Counted from the stretch's first letter, positions 12,069 through 20,554 are shown. The stretch: 55,965 nucleotides of DNA from Chloroflexota bacterium (GCA_003158675.1 PMKN01000040.1:8590-64554); one strand, 5' to 3'. The notes: generated from the sequence alone by a model not told the origin. Made by a program: numbers and translations.

Positions 12069-12154
12069 ATCGCCCATCTGGGCCTGGCGTCACCCGCGCA
12101 CCGGAACGTGCGTCACAGGGTGCGCAGCACGGCGGTTGGCAGTGTTGGCCCTGG

Positions 12155-12160
12155 TAGACT
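12155..12160 (+). promoter_or_regulatory. Candidate -10 box upstream of the double-zinc-ribbon gene
   Basis: TAGACT, identical to the boxes at 6363 and 26664, with TTGGCA 13 nt upstream (short spacing). The predicted leader is ~60 nt and carries GGAGAAAG at 12208 ahead of ATG 12227. Confidence 0.4.
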
Positions 12161-12226
12161 TCAGATTGCCTCTTCGCTGTTCGGTCGGACGCCTGAAGGG
12201 CGAAACGGAGAAAGCGATCCCTCCCG

Positions 12227-12874
12227 ATGAATGACCCGGTCGGCGCACTCGGCGGCGCGATGGGCGCGTTCTTCTCGAACGCGGTCGTGCAGGGGGTTCT
12301 GTACGCCACTTTCGGCTACATGGTCTTGCTTTGGATCGTGGCAGCCTACTGGGCCTTCCGTGACATGCGGGACCGGACCGAGAACCCGGCGCTCCCGTTC
12401 CTGGCCACGGGTCTCATAATCCTATTCCTGCCCTTCTTCTTCCCCCTCGGAGTTGTCGTCTACCGGGTCGTTCGACCTCCCGAGCGGCTCGGAGAGGTGT
12501 ACGAGAGGAATCTGGCCGAGGAAGCTCTGCTCGCCGAAGTGGAGGCGGTCAAGACCTGCCGCAGCTGTGACCGAAGAGTCGATCCCGAGTGGATCATCTG
12601 CCCGTGGTGCCGCCAGCGACTCAACAGGGTCTGCCCCAATTGCGAGCGGCTGGTGGGCCTCGACTGGTCGCTGTGCGCCTGGTGCGGCAAGGACTTCGAG
12701 CGTCCGGCGATCGAGCCAGTCACGGAGCCTGCGCCGATCAGTCTGCCGGCACTTGCCCCAGGACCGGCGGCGACACCCGCGCCCGGACCGATCCTCGGGA
12801 GTATGTCCCCGGCAACGGGGGGCATCGCCTCGAGCGGCGGCATGCGTTCGGGCAACCAAGTCACCGGCCGCTGA
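12227..12874 (+). CDS. Membrane protein with double zinc ribbon (DZR-like)
   Basis: 215 residues. Two membrane helices (about 20-44 and 57-82) are followed by a cytoplasmic-looking tail with eight cysteines in four CxxC pairs: C111/C114, C125/C128, C136/C139 and C150/C153. The texture (CRSCDRRV, CPWCRQ, CPNCERLV, CAWCGKDF) matches the DZR family of paired zinc ribbons. The C-terminus is Pro/Ala/Gly low complexity. GGAGAAAG lies 12 nt before the start. It is followed 33 bases later by the CPBP protease gene, so the two probably form one unit. The zinc-ribbon partner or ligand is unknown. Confidence 0.85.
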   Translation: MNDPVGALGGAMGAFFSNAVVQGVLYATFGYMVLLWIVAAYWAFRDMRDRTENPALPFLATGLIILFLPFFFPLGVVVYRVVRPPERLGEVYERNLAEEALLAEVEAVKTCRSCDRRVDPEWIICPWCRQRLNRVCPNCERLVGLDWSLCAWCGKDFERPAIEPVTEPAPISLPALAPGPAATPAPGPILGSMSPATGGIASSGGMRSGNQVTGR

Positions 12875-12907
12875 CGGCCGGCTGAAGCAACCTCGGGCAG
12901 CGACTCT

Positions 12908-14248
12908 ATGTCGGCCGATCGGCCGCCTGACGGAGCCGCGGCCGACGCCACGAACCGGCCCCTGCCCGAGCCGCAGCCAGGGGCACTTCCCTCGCCGCTC
13001 CCGCCGGGATTCGTGAATTGGGGCTATTCGCCGCCACCTCCGCCCGGCTGGCCCCCGCCCGCGCCAGGTTGGGGCTATTCGCCGCCACCTCCGCCCGGCT
13101 GGCTCCCGCCCGCGCCAGGTTGGGGCTACGCCCAGCGCGGCACGATGGACCCGCCCCGGCTGTCTCATCCGGTCACGCCGACACGGCCGATAGCCTCCCT
13201 AGCTGGCAGGGCAGAGCCTGACCTCTATGCCGCTGGATGGCTTCTGTCCGTCGGCGCGCTGTTTGCGCTGGTTGCGTTGCTCGCGGCAGCTCTGGCCGGG
13301 CTGACCAACGGAGCCGCAGCCGTCGTAGTAGTAGCTCTGATTGAGGTTTCGCTCCTGGGACTCGCCGCGGGGTTCTCGTCGGCCGCAATGGCGCAGAGCA
13401 GCCAGCGGAGGAACGACGGCTGGCAGGACTACTTCGGACCTTCGCCCGTCCTCGTGCTCGCGGCCTGGCTGGCGATCTCGAGCGCAGGGGTCCTGCTCTT
13501 GGACGCTGCAATGGACGCGCTGTCCTTCAGCCCTCCGAGCTCGGTCGCAACTCTCTTGCTGCTGAGCGTGAACGTCGCCTCGTACATCGGGACGGTTCAA
13601 CTGCTCGTGGTCCGCCCGGGCGCCCTCTCCTGGTCGGACATGGCACGACCCCGGCACCTGGCCCCCGACCCGACCGACTGGTTCGAACCATCGGCCTGGG
13701 CGGCGCAGACCCCGCAAAGCAGCGTGCGCAAACGGGACCGTCTCGCGACCGACATTGCGCTCGGGCTGGGATTGGCGATCCCGCTGATGGTCGGAACTCT
13801 GCTCCTGGCTGCAGCGTTGACGACCTTGCTGGGCATGGATCGCGTTACCTACGAAGGTCCGATACCGGCGTCCTCCACCACGGACGTGTTGGTCTCGCTG
13901 CTGGCGGCGGCAATTCTGGCCCCAATCGGAGAGGAGATATTCTTCCGCGGTTTTGCCACGAATGCATGGGCGAGATCTCTGACGCGCAATTCGGCGATCC
14001 TGCGCGCCGCCGTCTTCTTCGCCGGAATTCATGTCATCAACGTCGACATAGGCGGGCACTCCGACCCGAGCATCCTCCTCCGAGCTGCCTTCCTCGCCGT
14101 CGTCGTGAGGCTACCTGTCGCTTGGGGGCTGGCCTGGGTCTTCACCAGGCGACGCTCGATCTACGCGTCAGCATTCCTGCATGCGACCTACAACGCCGGC
14201 CTCACTCTGCTTGCCTGGTGGGCGATCAACTACACGCCCGGCCAATAA
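12908..14248 (+). CDS. CPBP-family (CAAX-type) intramembrane metalloprotease
   Basis: 446 residues. A Pro-rich head (1-75) contains two 17-residue repeats of the type WGYSPPPPPGWPPPAPG plus a partial third. About eight membrane segments follow. The catalytic motifs of the CPBP/Abi family are present: EEIFFRG (E342, E343, R347), His375 in GIHV, and FLHATYN (H425, N429). Family members are glutamate-dependent intramembrane proteases; in bacteria they serve as bacteriocin self-immunity or processing factors, with substrates seldom known. The head resembles cytoplasmic Pro/Gly-rich tails of actinobacterial membrane proteins. It is probably co-transcribed with the DZR membrane protein 33 bases upstream. 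Confidence 0.88.
   Translation: MSADRPPDGAAADATNRPLPEPQPGALPSPLPPGFVNWGYSPPPPPGWPPPAPGWGYSPPPPPGWLPPAPGWGYAQRGTMDPPRLSHPVTPTRPIASLAGRAEPDLYAAGWLLSVGALFALVALLAAALAGLTNGAAAVVVVALIEVSLLGLAAGFSSAAMAQSSQRRNDGWQDYFGPSPVLVLAAWLAISSAGVLLLDAAMDALSFSPPSSVATLLLLSVNVASYIGTVQLLVVRPGALSWSDMARPRHLAPDPTDWFEPSAWAAQTPQSSVRKRDRLATDIALGLGLAIPLMVGTLLLAAALTTLLGMDRVTYEGPIPASSTTDVLVSLLAAAILAPIGEEIFFRGFATNAWARSLTRNSAILRAAVFFAGIHVINVDIGGHSDPSILLRAAFLAVVVRLPVAWGLAWVFTRRRSIYASAFLHATYNAGLTLLAWWAINYTPGQ
13018..13119 (+). repeat. 51-bp tandem repeat, two copies, inside the CPBP protease gene
   Basis: Two 51-bp units beginning ttggggctattcgccgcc differ at a single base; a third copy starts at 13120 and breaks off after about ten bases. 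Each encodes a 17-residue Trp-Gly-Tyr/Pro unit in frame. The near-identity at DNA level points to recent duplication. Confidence 0.9.
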
Positions 14249-14472
14249 GCCGGAGTTGAGCCGCAGTTGGTCTGCAGATAAGAGGCGGGGTCTAGTCTGC
14301 CTCTCGTTCCCGGAGCTGGCGGCGAGAGGAATCGGCGGGCTCCCATCTCCGGCTCCGGGAGCTCCAGCCGGATCGCCCACTCCGCCGCGCCGAGAACGGA
14401 ATGCCATCCTTGGAGAATCGAGGGTCAGCGCCGAGTGGCGGCGAACGTAAGGTCGGAGCAGCGGAGCGACAG

Positions 14473-15165
14473 ATGAGTGGGATCTGCCTGCTGACACAGC
14501 GAGAGCGACCGCGCGAGCGCCTGGCGATGCACGGCGCCGCAGCTCTGAGTGCTGCGGAGCTGATCGGTGTGTTGTGGGGTTCGGGCACCAGAGGTGGCAC
14601 TGCAGTGGATTCCGCTTCGGATGCGCTGCGGCGCCACGAAGGCCTTGTCGGGCTGGCTCGGGCGACCGACGTAGAACTCGAGGCGGTTCCCGGTGTTGGA
14701 CCGGTGCGCGCCGCCCAGCTTGCCGCCGCATTCGAGTTGGGGCGGCGCCTGATTGCAGACTGGCCACAGGGACGTTGGACCGTCCGCGCAGCTCGCGACG
14801 TGGGAGAACGGCTCGTCGCCCAGATGGGCTACCTGGAACGGGAGGAGTTGCGGGTCGTGCTGCTCAACACGCGGAACGCCGTGCTGCGAGTCGTCACCAT
14901 CTATCAAGGCAACGTCTCGTCCAGCCTGGTCCGGATCGGGGAACTGTTCCGGGACGCTGTCCGCCTCAACGCCTCCGGGCTCATCCTCGTCCACAACCAC
15001 CCCTCCGGCGACCCCACGCCAAGTCCGGACGACCTACGTCTCACGGCCGAGACTCTGGCCGCGGGACGCCTCCTGGACATCCAGCTGTTGGACCATCTCA
15101 TCGTCGCCGGGGATAGCTTCGTCTCGCTGCGAGACCGTGGCGTGGCCTTCGATCGCCAGTCGTAG
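14473..15165 (+). CDS. radC: RadC-family JAB/MPN domain protein
   Basis: 230 residues, usual length for RadC/YeeS-type proteins. The N-terminal helix-hairpin-helix part (ELEAVPGVGPVRAAQLAAAFELGRR) is followed by the JAMM metal site in LILVHNHPSGDPTPSPDD (His-x-His ... Ser-x2-Asp). The family was once linked to recombinational repair, but that role is not well supported; the MPN fold suggests a metal-dependent hydrolase. ATG 14473 is chosen because GGAG sits six nt upstream; an in-frame ATG at 14401 lacks a site and would add 24 low-complexity residues. It precedes mreB with a 234-base gap; RadC-mreB order is common in bacteria. Confidence 0.92.
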   Translation: MSGICLLTQRERPRERLAMHGAAALSAAELIGVLWGSGTRGGTAVDSASDALRRHEGLVGLARATDVELEAVPGVGPVRAAQLAAAFELGRRLIADWPQGRWTVRAARDVGERLVAQMGYLEREELRVVLLNTRNAVLRVVTIYQGNVSSSLVRIGELFRDAVRLNASGLILVHNHPSGDPTPSPDDLRLTAETLAAGRLLDIQLLDHLIVAGDSFVSLRDRGVAFDRQS

Positions 15166-15221
15166 CCCCCCCGCGGGCGCTCCTATTCAACGGCTGGCAG
15201 CGGTTGCGCCAATCATGTGGG

Positions 15222-15399
15222 TATACTGCTCGGGCTTCCCGGGGTCAAAGCGGGCGAATCTTCGGTCCCGCACCCATGATGGGGGCCACCAGCGTCCGAG
15301 ACGACGCCACCTGCTCGGTCGACTGGATCACGCTAGCTGGCAGCCCCGTTCCCCGTCATTGCGGGGACCAGCACTACGAGGAAGGAATCGCCTCGAATC
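15222..15399 (+). promoter_or_regulatory. mreB promoter (-10 TATACT) and long leader
   Basis: TATACT at 15222-15227 is the best -10 in the region, with TTGCGC 12 nt upstream. The predicted leader of ~165 nt is unusually long here. It contains GCGGG/CCCGC and ccccg/cgggg hairpins and the string GGTCAAAGCGGG. GAGGAAGGA at 15378-15386 is the ribosome site, 13 nt from the ATG. No known riboswitch class recognised. Confidence 0.45.
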
Positions 15400-16458
15400 A
15401 TGTTTGGCGTCCACAGTCTACTGGGCATCTTCTCGCGCGACATCGGCATCGATCTCGGCACCGCGAACACGCTGGTCCACGTCCGCGATCGAGGCATCGT
15501 CATCAGCGAACCGAGCGTTGTCGCCATGGAGGCCAAGACCAGGAAAGTGCTGGCCGTCGGAGCCGAGGCCAAGCGCATGATCGGCCGCACCCCCTCCACC
15601 ATCATTGCCGTCCGTCCGCTGCGCGACGGAGTCATCAGCGACTTCGACGTGACGCAGCAGATGATCGAATACTTCGTCCACAAGGTCCACGACCGGATCG
15701 GCATGGTGCCGCGGCCTCGAATGCTGCTCGGCATTCCGTCTGGCGTGACCGAAGTCGAGAAGCGCGCCGTGCGCGACGCGGCCATGAACGCGGGGGCGCG
15801 TTGGGCAGGCCTCATCGAAGAGCCGATGGCAGCCGCGATAGGCGCCGGGCTTCCGGTCAACGAACCCACGGGCAGCATGATCGTCGACATCGGCGGCGGC
15901 ACCACGGAAGTTGCCGTCATCAGCCTCGGCGGCATCGTCATCAGCCGCAGCATCCGCGTCGGTGGCGACGAGATGGACATCGACATCGTGGCCTATGCCC
16001 GGCGCGAGTACAACCTCTTCCTGGGAGAACGCTCGGCAGAGGACATCAAGATCGCGCTCGGGTCCGCCGCACCCGGCGAGTGGGATGCGCAGCGCGTCAC
16101 CCTCCGCGGCCGCGACCTCCTGACCGGCCTGCCGCGTAGCGTCGAGGTCGGCGGCGAGCAGATCCGCGAGGCGATCGAACCCTCCGTCGCGCTCATCGTC
16201 GAGACAGTCAGGGACACCATCGAGGAAACGCCGCCGGAGCTGATCGCGGACATCATGGACCAGGGCATCGTCCTGGCTGGTGGGGGCGCTCTCCTGAGCG
16301 GCTTGGACCATCGCATTGCAGAAGCCACGCAGATGCCCGTCCACGTGGCCAATGACCCGCTCACGTGCGTCGCCAGGGGCACGGGCGTAGTCCTCGAGGA
16401 ACTCGACATCATGGAAGAGGTTCTCGTCGCGGACACGTACGCTCGACCGCCCCGCTAG
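15400..16458 (+). CDS. mreB: Rod-shape determining actin homologue MreB
   Basis: 352 residues, typical length. Forms membrane-associated ATP-dependent filaments that guide peptidoglycan synthesis. Phosphate 1 motif DIGIDLGTANTLV near residue 14, phosphate 2 motif VDIGGGTTEVAVISLGG, adenosine-binding LAGGGALLSGLD; also EPMAAAIGAGLP. No insertions or breaks. The N-terminal hydrophobic MFGVHSLLGIF fits the membrane-binding helix. mreC follows 24 bases later, a standard pair; mreD, rodA and PBP2 genes are not in the window. Confidence 0.97.
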   Translation: MFGVHSLLGIFSRDIGIDLGTANTLVHVRDRGIVISEPSVVAMEAKTRKVLAVGAEAKRMIGRTPSTIIAVRPLRDGVISDFDVTQQMIEYFVHKVHDRIGMVPRPRMLLGIPSGVTEVEKRAVRDAAMNAGARWAGLIEEPMAAAIGAGLPVNEPTGSMIVDIGGGTTEVAVISLGGIVISRSIRVGGDEMDIDIVAYARREYNLFLGERSAEDIKIALGSAAPGEWDAQRVTLRGRDLLTGLPRSVEVGGEQIREAIEPSVALIVETVRDTIEETPPELIADIMDQGIVLAGGGALLSGLDHRIAEATQMPVHVANDPLTCVARGTGVVLEELDIMEEVLVADTYARPPR

Positions 16459-16482
16459 TCGGTCGCGGGGGCCTCAGGCCAG

Positions 16483-17556
16483 ATGAACTTTCGCTCTGGC
16501 TACCGCCTGCCGCGAGGGCAGTGGCTCGCCTTTGCGCTGCTGCTCACTCTGAGCGTCGGGTTGATGGGGGCGTCTAACACCCGCCTGCTGAGAACTGTGC
16601 AGTCGGACGTGAACTTCATGCTGAACCCGGTCGAAGGGGCGGTCAACGATGCGACCGACACGCTCGGGTCGTATCTATCCACGCTCACCAGCCTCGACAG
16701 CTTGCGCCAGGAAACCGAGCAGCTGCGCCAGGAGAACGAGACTCTCAAGGAAGAACTGGCCCGGATGCCGGCCATCGGACGCCTGAACGACGATTGGACT
16801 CGGATCACCCAGGCCTCCCAGTCGTCTCAGTATCAGACGATCATCGGCCGCGTCGTCGTGCGCGACATCTCCGACGTGCGCGGTCGGACTCTGATCATCA
16901 ACCGGGGGTTGGTGGACGGTATCGCCCTCGGTCAGGTCGTGATCGACGACGGGGGCGCGCTGGTCGGCAGGATCGACAAAGTCGAGGCATACAACGCCGA
17001 GATCTTGCTGGTCAACGACAGCAAGGCCGTGGTCATAGGCATCGAGGCGGACTCTCAGGCGACGGGCACGATCACCGGTCAGATCGGGGGCCAGTTGCTG
17101 ATGTCGGGCGTGAGTTCCACCGACAAGTTGACCAAGGGCGCAGCCGTGGTCACGTGGGGCAAGGTCCTGCCCGGCGGAGACGTCCGCTCGCCCTATCCGC
17201 CGGGGCTTCTCATCGGCACAATCTCCGAGGTTTCCAAGGACCCGAACCAGGTCGTCCAGACTGCCGTGATGCAACCGGCTGCGGACTTGAACAACATCGA
17301 GTACGTGCTCATCGTGACCAACTTCCTCGGCGGCTTCGCCACCCCGGGCCCGACCTCGGGCGCGAGCTCCAGTCCCGGTCCGAGCTCCAGTCCCGGTCCG
17401 AGCTCTGGTCCCGGCGCGAGCTCTGGTCCCGGCGCGAGCCCGTCGTCTGGCCCCGTCCCGACCCCCCGACCGACGACAGTCGCCACTCCGAGGCCAGGGC
17501 CGTCCACAGCCGCTCCTTCCCCCGCCCCGAGCCTGATCACGGCGCCGCCCCACTGA
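16483..17556 (+). CDS. mreC: Rod-shape determining protein MreC
   Basis: 357 residues. One N-terminal membrane helix (about 13-30), a coiled coil (LDSLRQETEQLRQENETLKEELARM, about 69-93), then the two beta-domains of MreC (IGRVVVRDISDVRGRTLIINRG ... LLIGTISEVSKDPNQ). The last ~70 residues are a Pro/Gly/Ser extension with four SSSPGP-type repeats, absent from classical MreC and presumably extracytoplasmic. MreC links MreB to the extracytoplasmic wall synthases. It lies 24 bases after mreB, so co-transcribed. There is no mreD downstream; the next gene is rmlA with its own -10 box. Confidence 0.95.
   Translation: MNFRSGYRLPRGQWLAFALLLTLSVGLMGASNTRLLRTVQSDVNFMLNPVEGAVNDATDTLGSYLSTLTSLDSLRQETEQLRQENETLKEELARMPAIGRLNDDWTRITQASQSSQYQTIIGRVVVRDISDVRGRTLIINRGLVDGIALGQVVIDDGGALVGRIDKVEAYNAEILLVNDSKAVVIGIEADSQATGTITGQIGGQLLMSGVSSTDKLTKGAAVVTWGKVLPGGDVRSPYPPGLLIGTISEVSKDPNQVVQTAVMQPAADLNNIEYVLIVTNFLGGFATPGPTSGASSSPGPSSSPGPSSGPGASSGPGASPSSGPVPTPRPTTVATPRPGPSTAAPSPAPSLITAPPH
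17365..17436 (+). repeat. 18-bp repeat, four copies, in the mreC 3' end
   Basis: Four units of agctccagtcccggtccg or its close variant agctctggtcccggcgcg encode Ser/Pro/Gly hexapeptides in the MreC tail. In frame; a slippage-prone linker rather than a mobile or CRISPR repeat. Confidence 0.8.
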
Positions 17557-17616
17557 TCGGCGCCGGTTGAAAGCCTGCAGCGCTCCGGCGCGGGGCGAGA
17601 GCCACACCGAACCTGC

Positions 17617-17622
17617 TAACCT
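17617..17622 (+). promoter_or_regulatory. Candidate -10 box for rmlA
   Basis: TAACCT, with predicted transcription start near 17629 and ~21-nt leader containing GGAG at 17641, five nt before GTG 17650. Confidence 0.4.
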
Positions 17623-17649
17623 CTCGTCCACCATGCCCACGGAGCCGCG

Positions 17650-18408
17650 GTGAAAGGTCTCGTACTGGCTGGCGGCACGGCCACCCGCCTGTTTCCGCTC
17701 ACCATCGTCACCAACAAGCACCTGTTGCCGATCTATGACCGGCCCATGATCTATTACCCCATCGCCACCCTGGCTGGCATGGGGATCCGCGAGGTCATGG
17801 TCATCGTCGGCGGCAAGAGCGTGGGCGATGTCGTCGAGCTTCTGGCCGACGGCGAGCATTTCGGCCTCAATCTGACTTACCGCTACCAGCGCGGCGCCCT
17901 CGGGATCGCCCACGCGATAGGGCTGGCCCGCGACTTCGTCGGTGACGATGCGTTCTGCTGCGTACTCGGCGACAACGTCCTGCTCGGCCCGCCGCTCGCC
18001 GATTGCGCCCGCGAATTCGAGGCTGGGCCGTGCGGCGCCGGAACGTTGCTCTACGAGGTCGCGGATCCGGAGCGGTTCGGAGTTGCGGAGCTGAACGCTG
18101 ACGGCAACGTCGTTGCCTTCGAAGAGAAGCCGGCCAAGCCCAAGAGCAGCCTGATACCGATAGGCGTCTACTTCCTGCGCCCAGAAGCATTCGGCGTCGT
18201 GGACCAGCTCGTTCCGTCGCGCCGTGGCGAGCTCGAAATCACGGACCTTCTGAATCACTACCTGCCGGACAGACTCTTCGCGCGCCGATTCGAGGGGCTC
18301 TGGACGGATGCGGGAACGGTGACCTCCCTCATCCGGGCTGCCGAGCTCGCGGAGCAGGAGCACGGCGCCGGCCGACTGGCAGGCCCGCCTGCCCGGCCGA
18401 CGACGTGA
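17650..18408 (+). CDS. rmlA: Glucose-1-phosphate thymidylyltransferase
   Basis: 252 residues; the short form, as the enteric RmlA is ~290. Makes dTDP-glucose from dTTP and glucose-1-phosphate, first step to dTDP-rhamnose. Nucleotide-binding loop LAGGTATRLFP (canonical second Gly is Ala here), NKHLLPIYDRPMIYYPI, catalytic-site stretch VLGDNVLLG, and EEKPAKPKSS. GTG start with GGAG five nt upstream. Its stop overlaps the rmlB start by four bases (GTGA), so translation is coupled. A generic sugar-1-phosphate nucleotidylyltransferase of other specificity is possible, but the neighbours argue for RmlA. Confidence 0.9.
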   Translation: MKGLVLAGGTATRLFPLTIVTNKHLLPIYDRPMIYYPIATLAGMGIREVMVIVGGKSVGDVVELLADGEHFGLNLTYRYQRGALGIAHAIGLARDFVGDDAFCCVLGDNVLLGPPLADCAREFEAGPCGAGTLLYEVADPERFGVAELNADGNVVAFEEKPAKPKSSLIPIGVYFLRPEAFGVVDQLVPSRRGELEITDLLNHYLPDRLFARRFEGLWTDAGTVTSLIRAAELAEQEHGAGRLAGPPARPTT

Positions 18409-19544
18409 CCCAGGAGCGCGACGCGACCCGCATGCACGACAAGTCCAGGACGACAGCTCAGCGTGGGTCGCGCCGATACGCCCGCCTGCTCGTGACGGGC
18501 GGTGCGGGCTTCATCGGCTCCTGCTTCGTCCGAGATGTTCTGGGCCGCCGCGACGGCACGCACATCACCGTCCTCGACAAGCTGACCTACGCCGGCAACA
18601 GGTCCAACCTCGCCCCGGTCGAGGCAGATCCAGAACAGGCCGCGCGGCTCCGATTCGTGGTCGGCGACATCGCCGATCCGGAGATTGTGGAACCGCTGGT
18701 CGCCGAGGCTGACGCGGTTGTCAATTTCGCCGCCGAGTCGCATGTGGACCGCTCCATCCTGGAGCCGGTGGATTTCTTGCGAACCGACGTGCTGGGCGTT
18801 CACGTACTGCTCGAAGCGTGCCGCAAGGAGCAGGCGCGCGCACGAGCGGGAGGTCGAGCCGCCACGCCGCGCATGCTCCAGGTTTCCACCGACGAGGTCT
18901 ATGGCTCGGTCGAGACCGGCGAGAGTGTGGAAGACGACCGCCTGGAGCCTCGCTCGCCGTACTCGGCCGCCAAGGCGGCTGGAGAGCTGCTGGTGCGGTC
19001 CTACTTCATCACCTACGGACTGGACGTCGTCGTGACCCGCGGCTCCAACACATACGGTCCCTACCACTATCCCGAAAAGCTGATCCCCCTCTTCGTGACC
19101 AACGCCATCGACGACCAGCAGCTGCCGCTCTACGGCGACGGCCGCCAGCGGCGGGACTGGCTGTACGTGGCCGACCATGCCGGGGCCATCGGCCACGTCC
19201 TCGAGCACGCTGGGGCCGGCGAGACGTACAACATCCCGGGCGGCAACGAACGGGCCAACCGCGAGGTGGTGGCCACTCTCCTTGAGTTGCTCGGCAAGCC
19301 ATGGTCGCTCGTCCGCAGCGTGGAGGACCGACCGGGCCACGACTGGCGGTACGCCATGACGGGCGACAAGCTGGCGGCGCTGGGCTGGAAGAACAAGATG
19401 AGCTTCGAAGTCGGGCTGGCCGCGACAGTCGATTGGTACCTCGCCAATCAGGGGTGGTGGCGGCCGATCAAGTCCGGGGAGTGGGAGGAATACTACCGGC
19501 GCCAGTACGCCACGAGGCTGGCCGGCTCGCGAGACGCCGGGTGA
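18405..19544 (+). CDS. rmlB: dTDP-glucose 4,6-dehydratase
   Basis: 379 residues, with a ~25-residue N-terminal extension before the Rossmann motif TGGAGFIGS. Second step of dTDP-rhamnose synthesis, NAD-dependent. STDEVYGS (Thr-Asp-Glu active-site triad), YSAAKAAGE (Tyr/Lys pair), RGSNTYGPYHYPEKLIPLF and RRDWLYVADH are all typical of RmlB. GTG start overlaps rmlA by four bases; no independent ribosome site needed. A 12-residue Arg/Ala insertion (QARARAGGRAAT) before the active-site strand is unusual but lies in a surface loop. Confidence 0.95.
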   Translation: MTQERDATRMHDKSRTTAQRGSRRYARLLVTGGAGFIGSCFVRDVLGRRDGTHITVLDKLTYAGNRSNLAPVEADPEQAARLRFVVGDIADPEIVEPLVAEADAVVNFAAESHVDRSILEPVDFLRTDVLGVHVLLEACRKEQARARAGGRAATPRMLQVSTDEVYGSVETGESVEDDRLEPRSPYSAAKAAGELLVRSYFITYGLDVVVTRGSNTYGPYHYPEKLIPLFVTNAIDDQQLPLYGDGRQRRDWLYVADHAGAIGHVLEHAGAGETYNIPGGNERANREVVATLLELLGKPWSLVRSVEDRPGHDWRYAMTGDKLAALGWKNKMSFEVGLAATVDWYLANQGWWRPIKSGEWEEYYRRQYATRLAGSRDAG

Positions 19545-19566
19545 CGCCCGCCGCAAGGCCGCGCTG

Positions 19567-20505
19567 ATGCGAGTCGCAATAACCGGGGCGGGCGGGAGGC
19601 TTGGTACCGCCCTCCGCGAGGCTGTGGCACAGACCCATTCGGCCCCCGAGATCCTGGCCTGGGACATCCCCGAACACGATCTCGACGACCCCGGCTCGGC
19701 CGGGCGGCTGGTCGACCGGACGAGGCCGGACATCGTGGTCCACGCGGCGGCCTGGACCGACGTAGACGGCTGCGCTCGCGATCCCGCTCTGGCGTTGCGC
19801 CGGAACGGCACGGCGGCAGGTGAGATGGCACTAGCCTGCGCCACGTACGGGGCCGGGCTGGTGCTGATCTCCACCAACGAGGTCTTCGACGGCCTGCGCG
19901 CCGACGGCCAGCCCTACAGCCCAACCGATCCGCCGTCTCCCGCCAATCCCTACGGCGCGGCGAAGCTGGCCGGGGAGCAGGCTGCTCGCAGCGCCTTCGT
20001 CGCCAGCGACGACACCTTCGCTGCGGCGACGTCTTCCGGTGTCGGCCATCGCGACGCGGCGATTCCGGCCCTGGCGATCGTCAGAACGGCGTGGCTGTTC
20101 GGGCCGCCCGGCAACGACTTCCCGCACAAGATCCTCGCCGCCGCCGATCGAGCGCGAATGGAGAACAGGACACTGGATCTGGTCTCGGACGAGATTGGCT
20201 GCCCCACGTACACGAGGGACCTGGCGGCCGCGATCGCCAGCCTCATCGAGCTGGCCGTGATCCAGGGGCTCAACGCCATGGGCGGCATCCACCATGTCGT
20301 GAATGTCGGCCGAGCGTCACGGGCCGAATGGGCGCGCGAGGTGCTGCGATTGGCCGGAGTGACCGTACCCACGCGGGAGGTACCCCTGAGCACATGGCCG
20401 CGGCCCTCGACGCCGCCGCGATGGGGAGTGCTCGCGCCCACACCGCTTCCTGGCGGGCCCCTGCGCGACTGGCGGGCGGCCTTGGCGGAATACCTGGCTT
20501 CCTAG
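19567..20505 (+). CDS. rmlD: dTDP-4-dehydrorhamnose reductase
   Basis: 312 residues. Reduces dTDP-4-keto-rhamnose to dTDP-rhamnose with NAD(P)H. Features: Rossmann motif ITGAGGRLGTALREA, VVHAAAWTDVDGCARDP, STNEVFDGL, NPYGAAKLAGE (Tyr/Lys pair), RTAWLFGPPGNDF. An Ala/Ser/Asp-rich insertion of ~25 residues (about 138-162) separates the YxxxK helix from RTAWLFG and is not usual. Starts 22 bases after rmlB. No rmlC (3,5-epimerase) is in the cluster, so that step must be encoded elsewhere if the pathway is complete. Confidence 0.93.
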   Translation: MRVAITGAGGRLGTALREAVAQTHSAPEILAWDIPEHDLDDPGSAGRLVDRTRPDIVVHAAAWTDVDGCARDPALALRRNGTAAGEMALACATYGAGLVLISTNEVFDGLRADGQPYSPTDPPSPANPYGAAKLAGEQAARSAFVASDDTFAAATSSGVGHRDAAIPALAIVRTAWLFGPPGNDFPHKILAAADRARMENRTLDLVSDEIGCPTYTRDLAAAIASLIELAVIQGLNAMGGIHHVVNVGRASRAEWAREVLRLAGVTVPTREVPLSTWPRPSTPPRWGVLAPTPLPGGPLRDWRAALAEYLAS

Positions 20506-20534
20506 CCGCTACGCGCCGGAATCCCGAAGCTGAT

Positions 20535-20553
20535 CGCCCCGCCCGCTGGGGCG
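20535..20553 (+). terminator. Candidate terminator after the rml operon
   Basis: CGCCCC, 7-nt loop, GGGGCG, followed by gttgg. A compact 6-bp GC stem 30 bases after the rmlD stop; no true T-run. It sits just before the next promoter. Confidence 0.4.
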
Positions 20554-20554
20554 G

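Noticed and set aside
16675..19877. Long minus-strand open frames (562 and 539 codons) across mreC and the rml genes
   Set aside because: They lie opposite well-supported genes and have no recognisable domains or ribosome sites.
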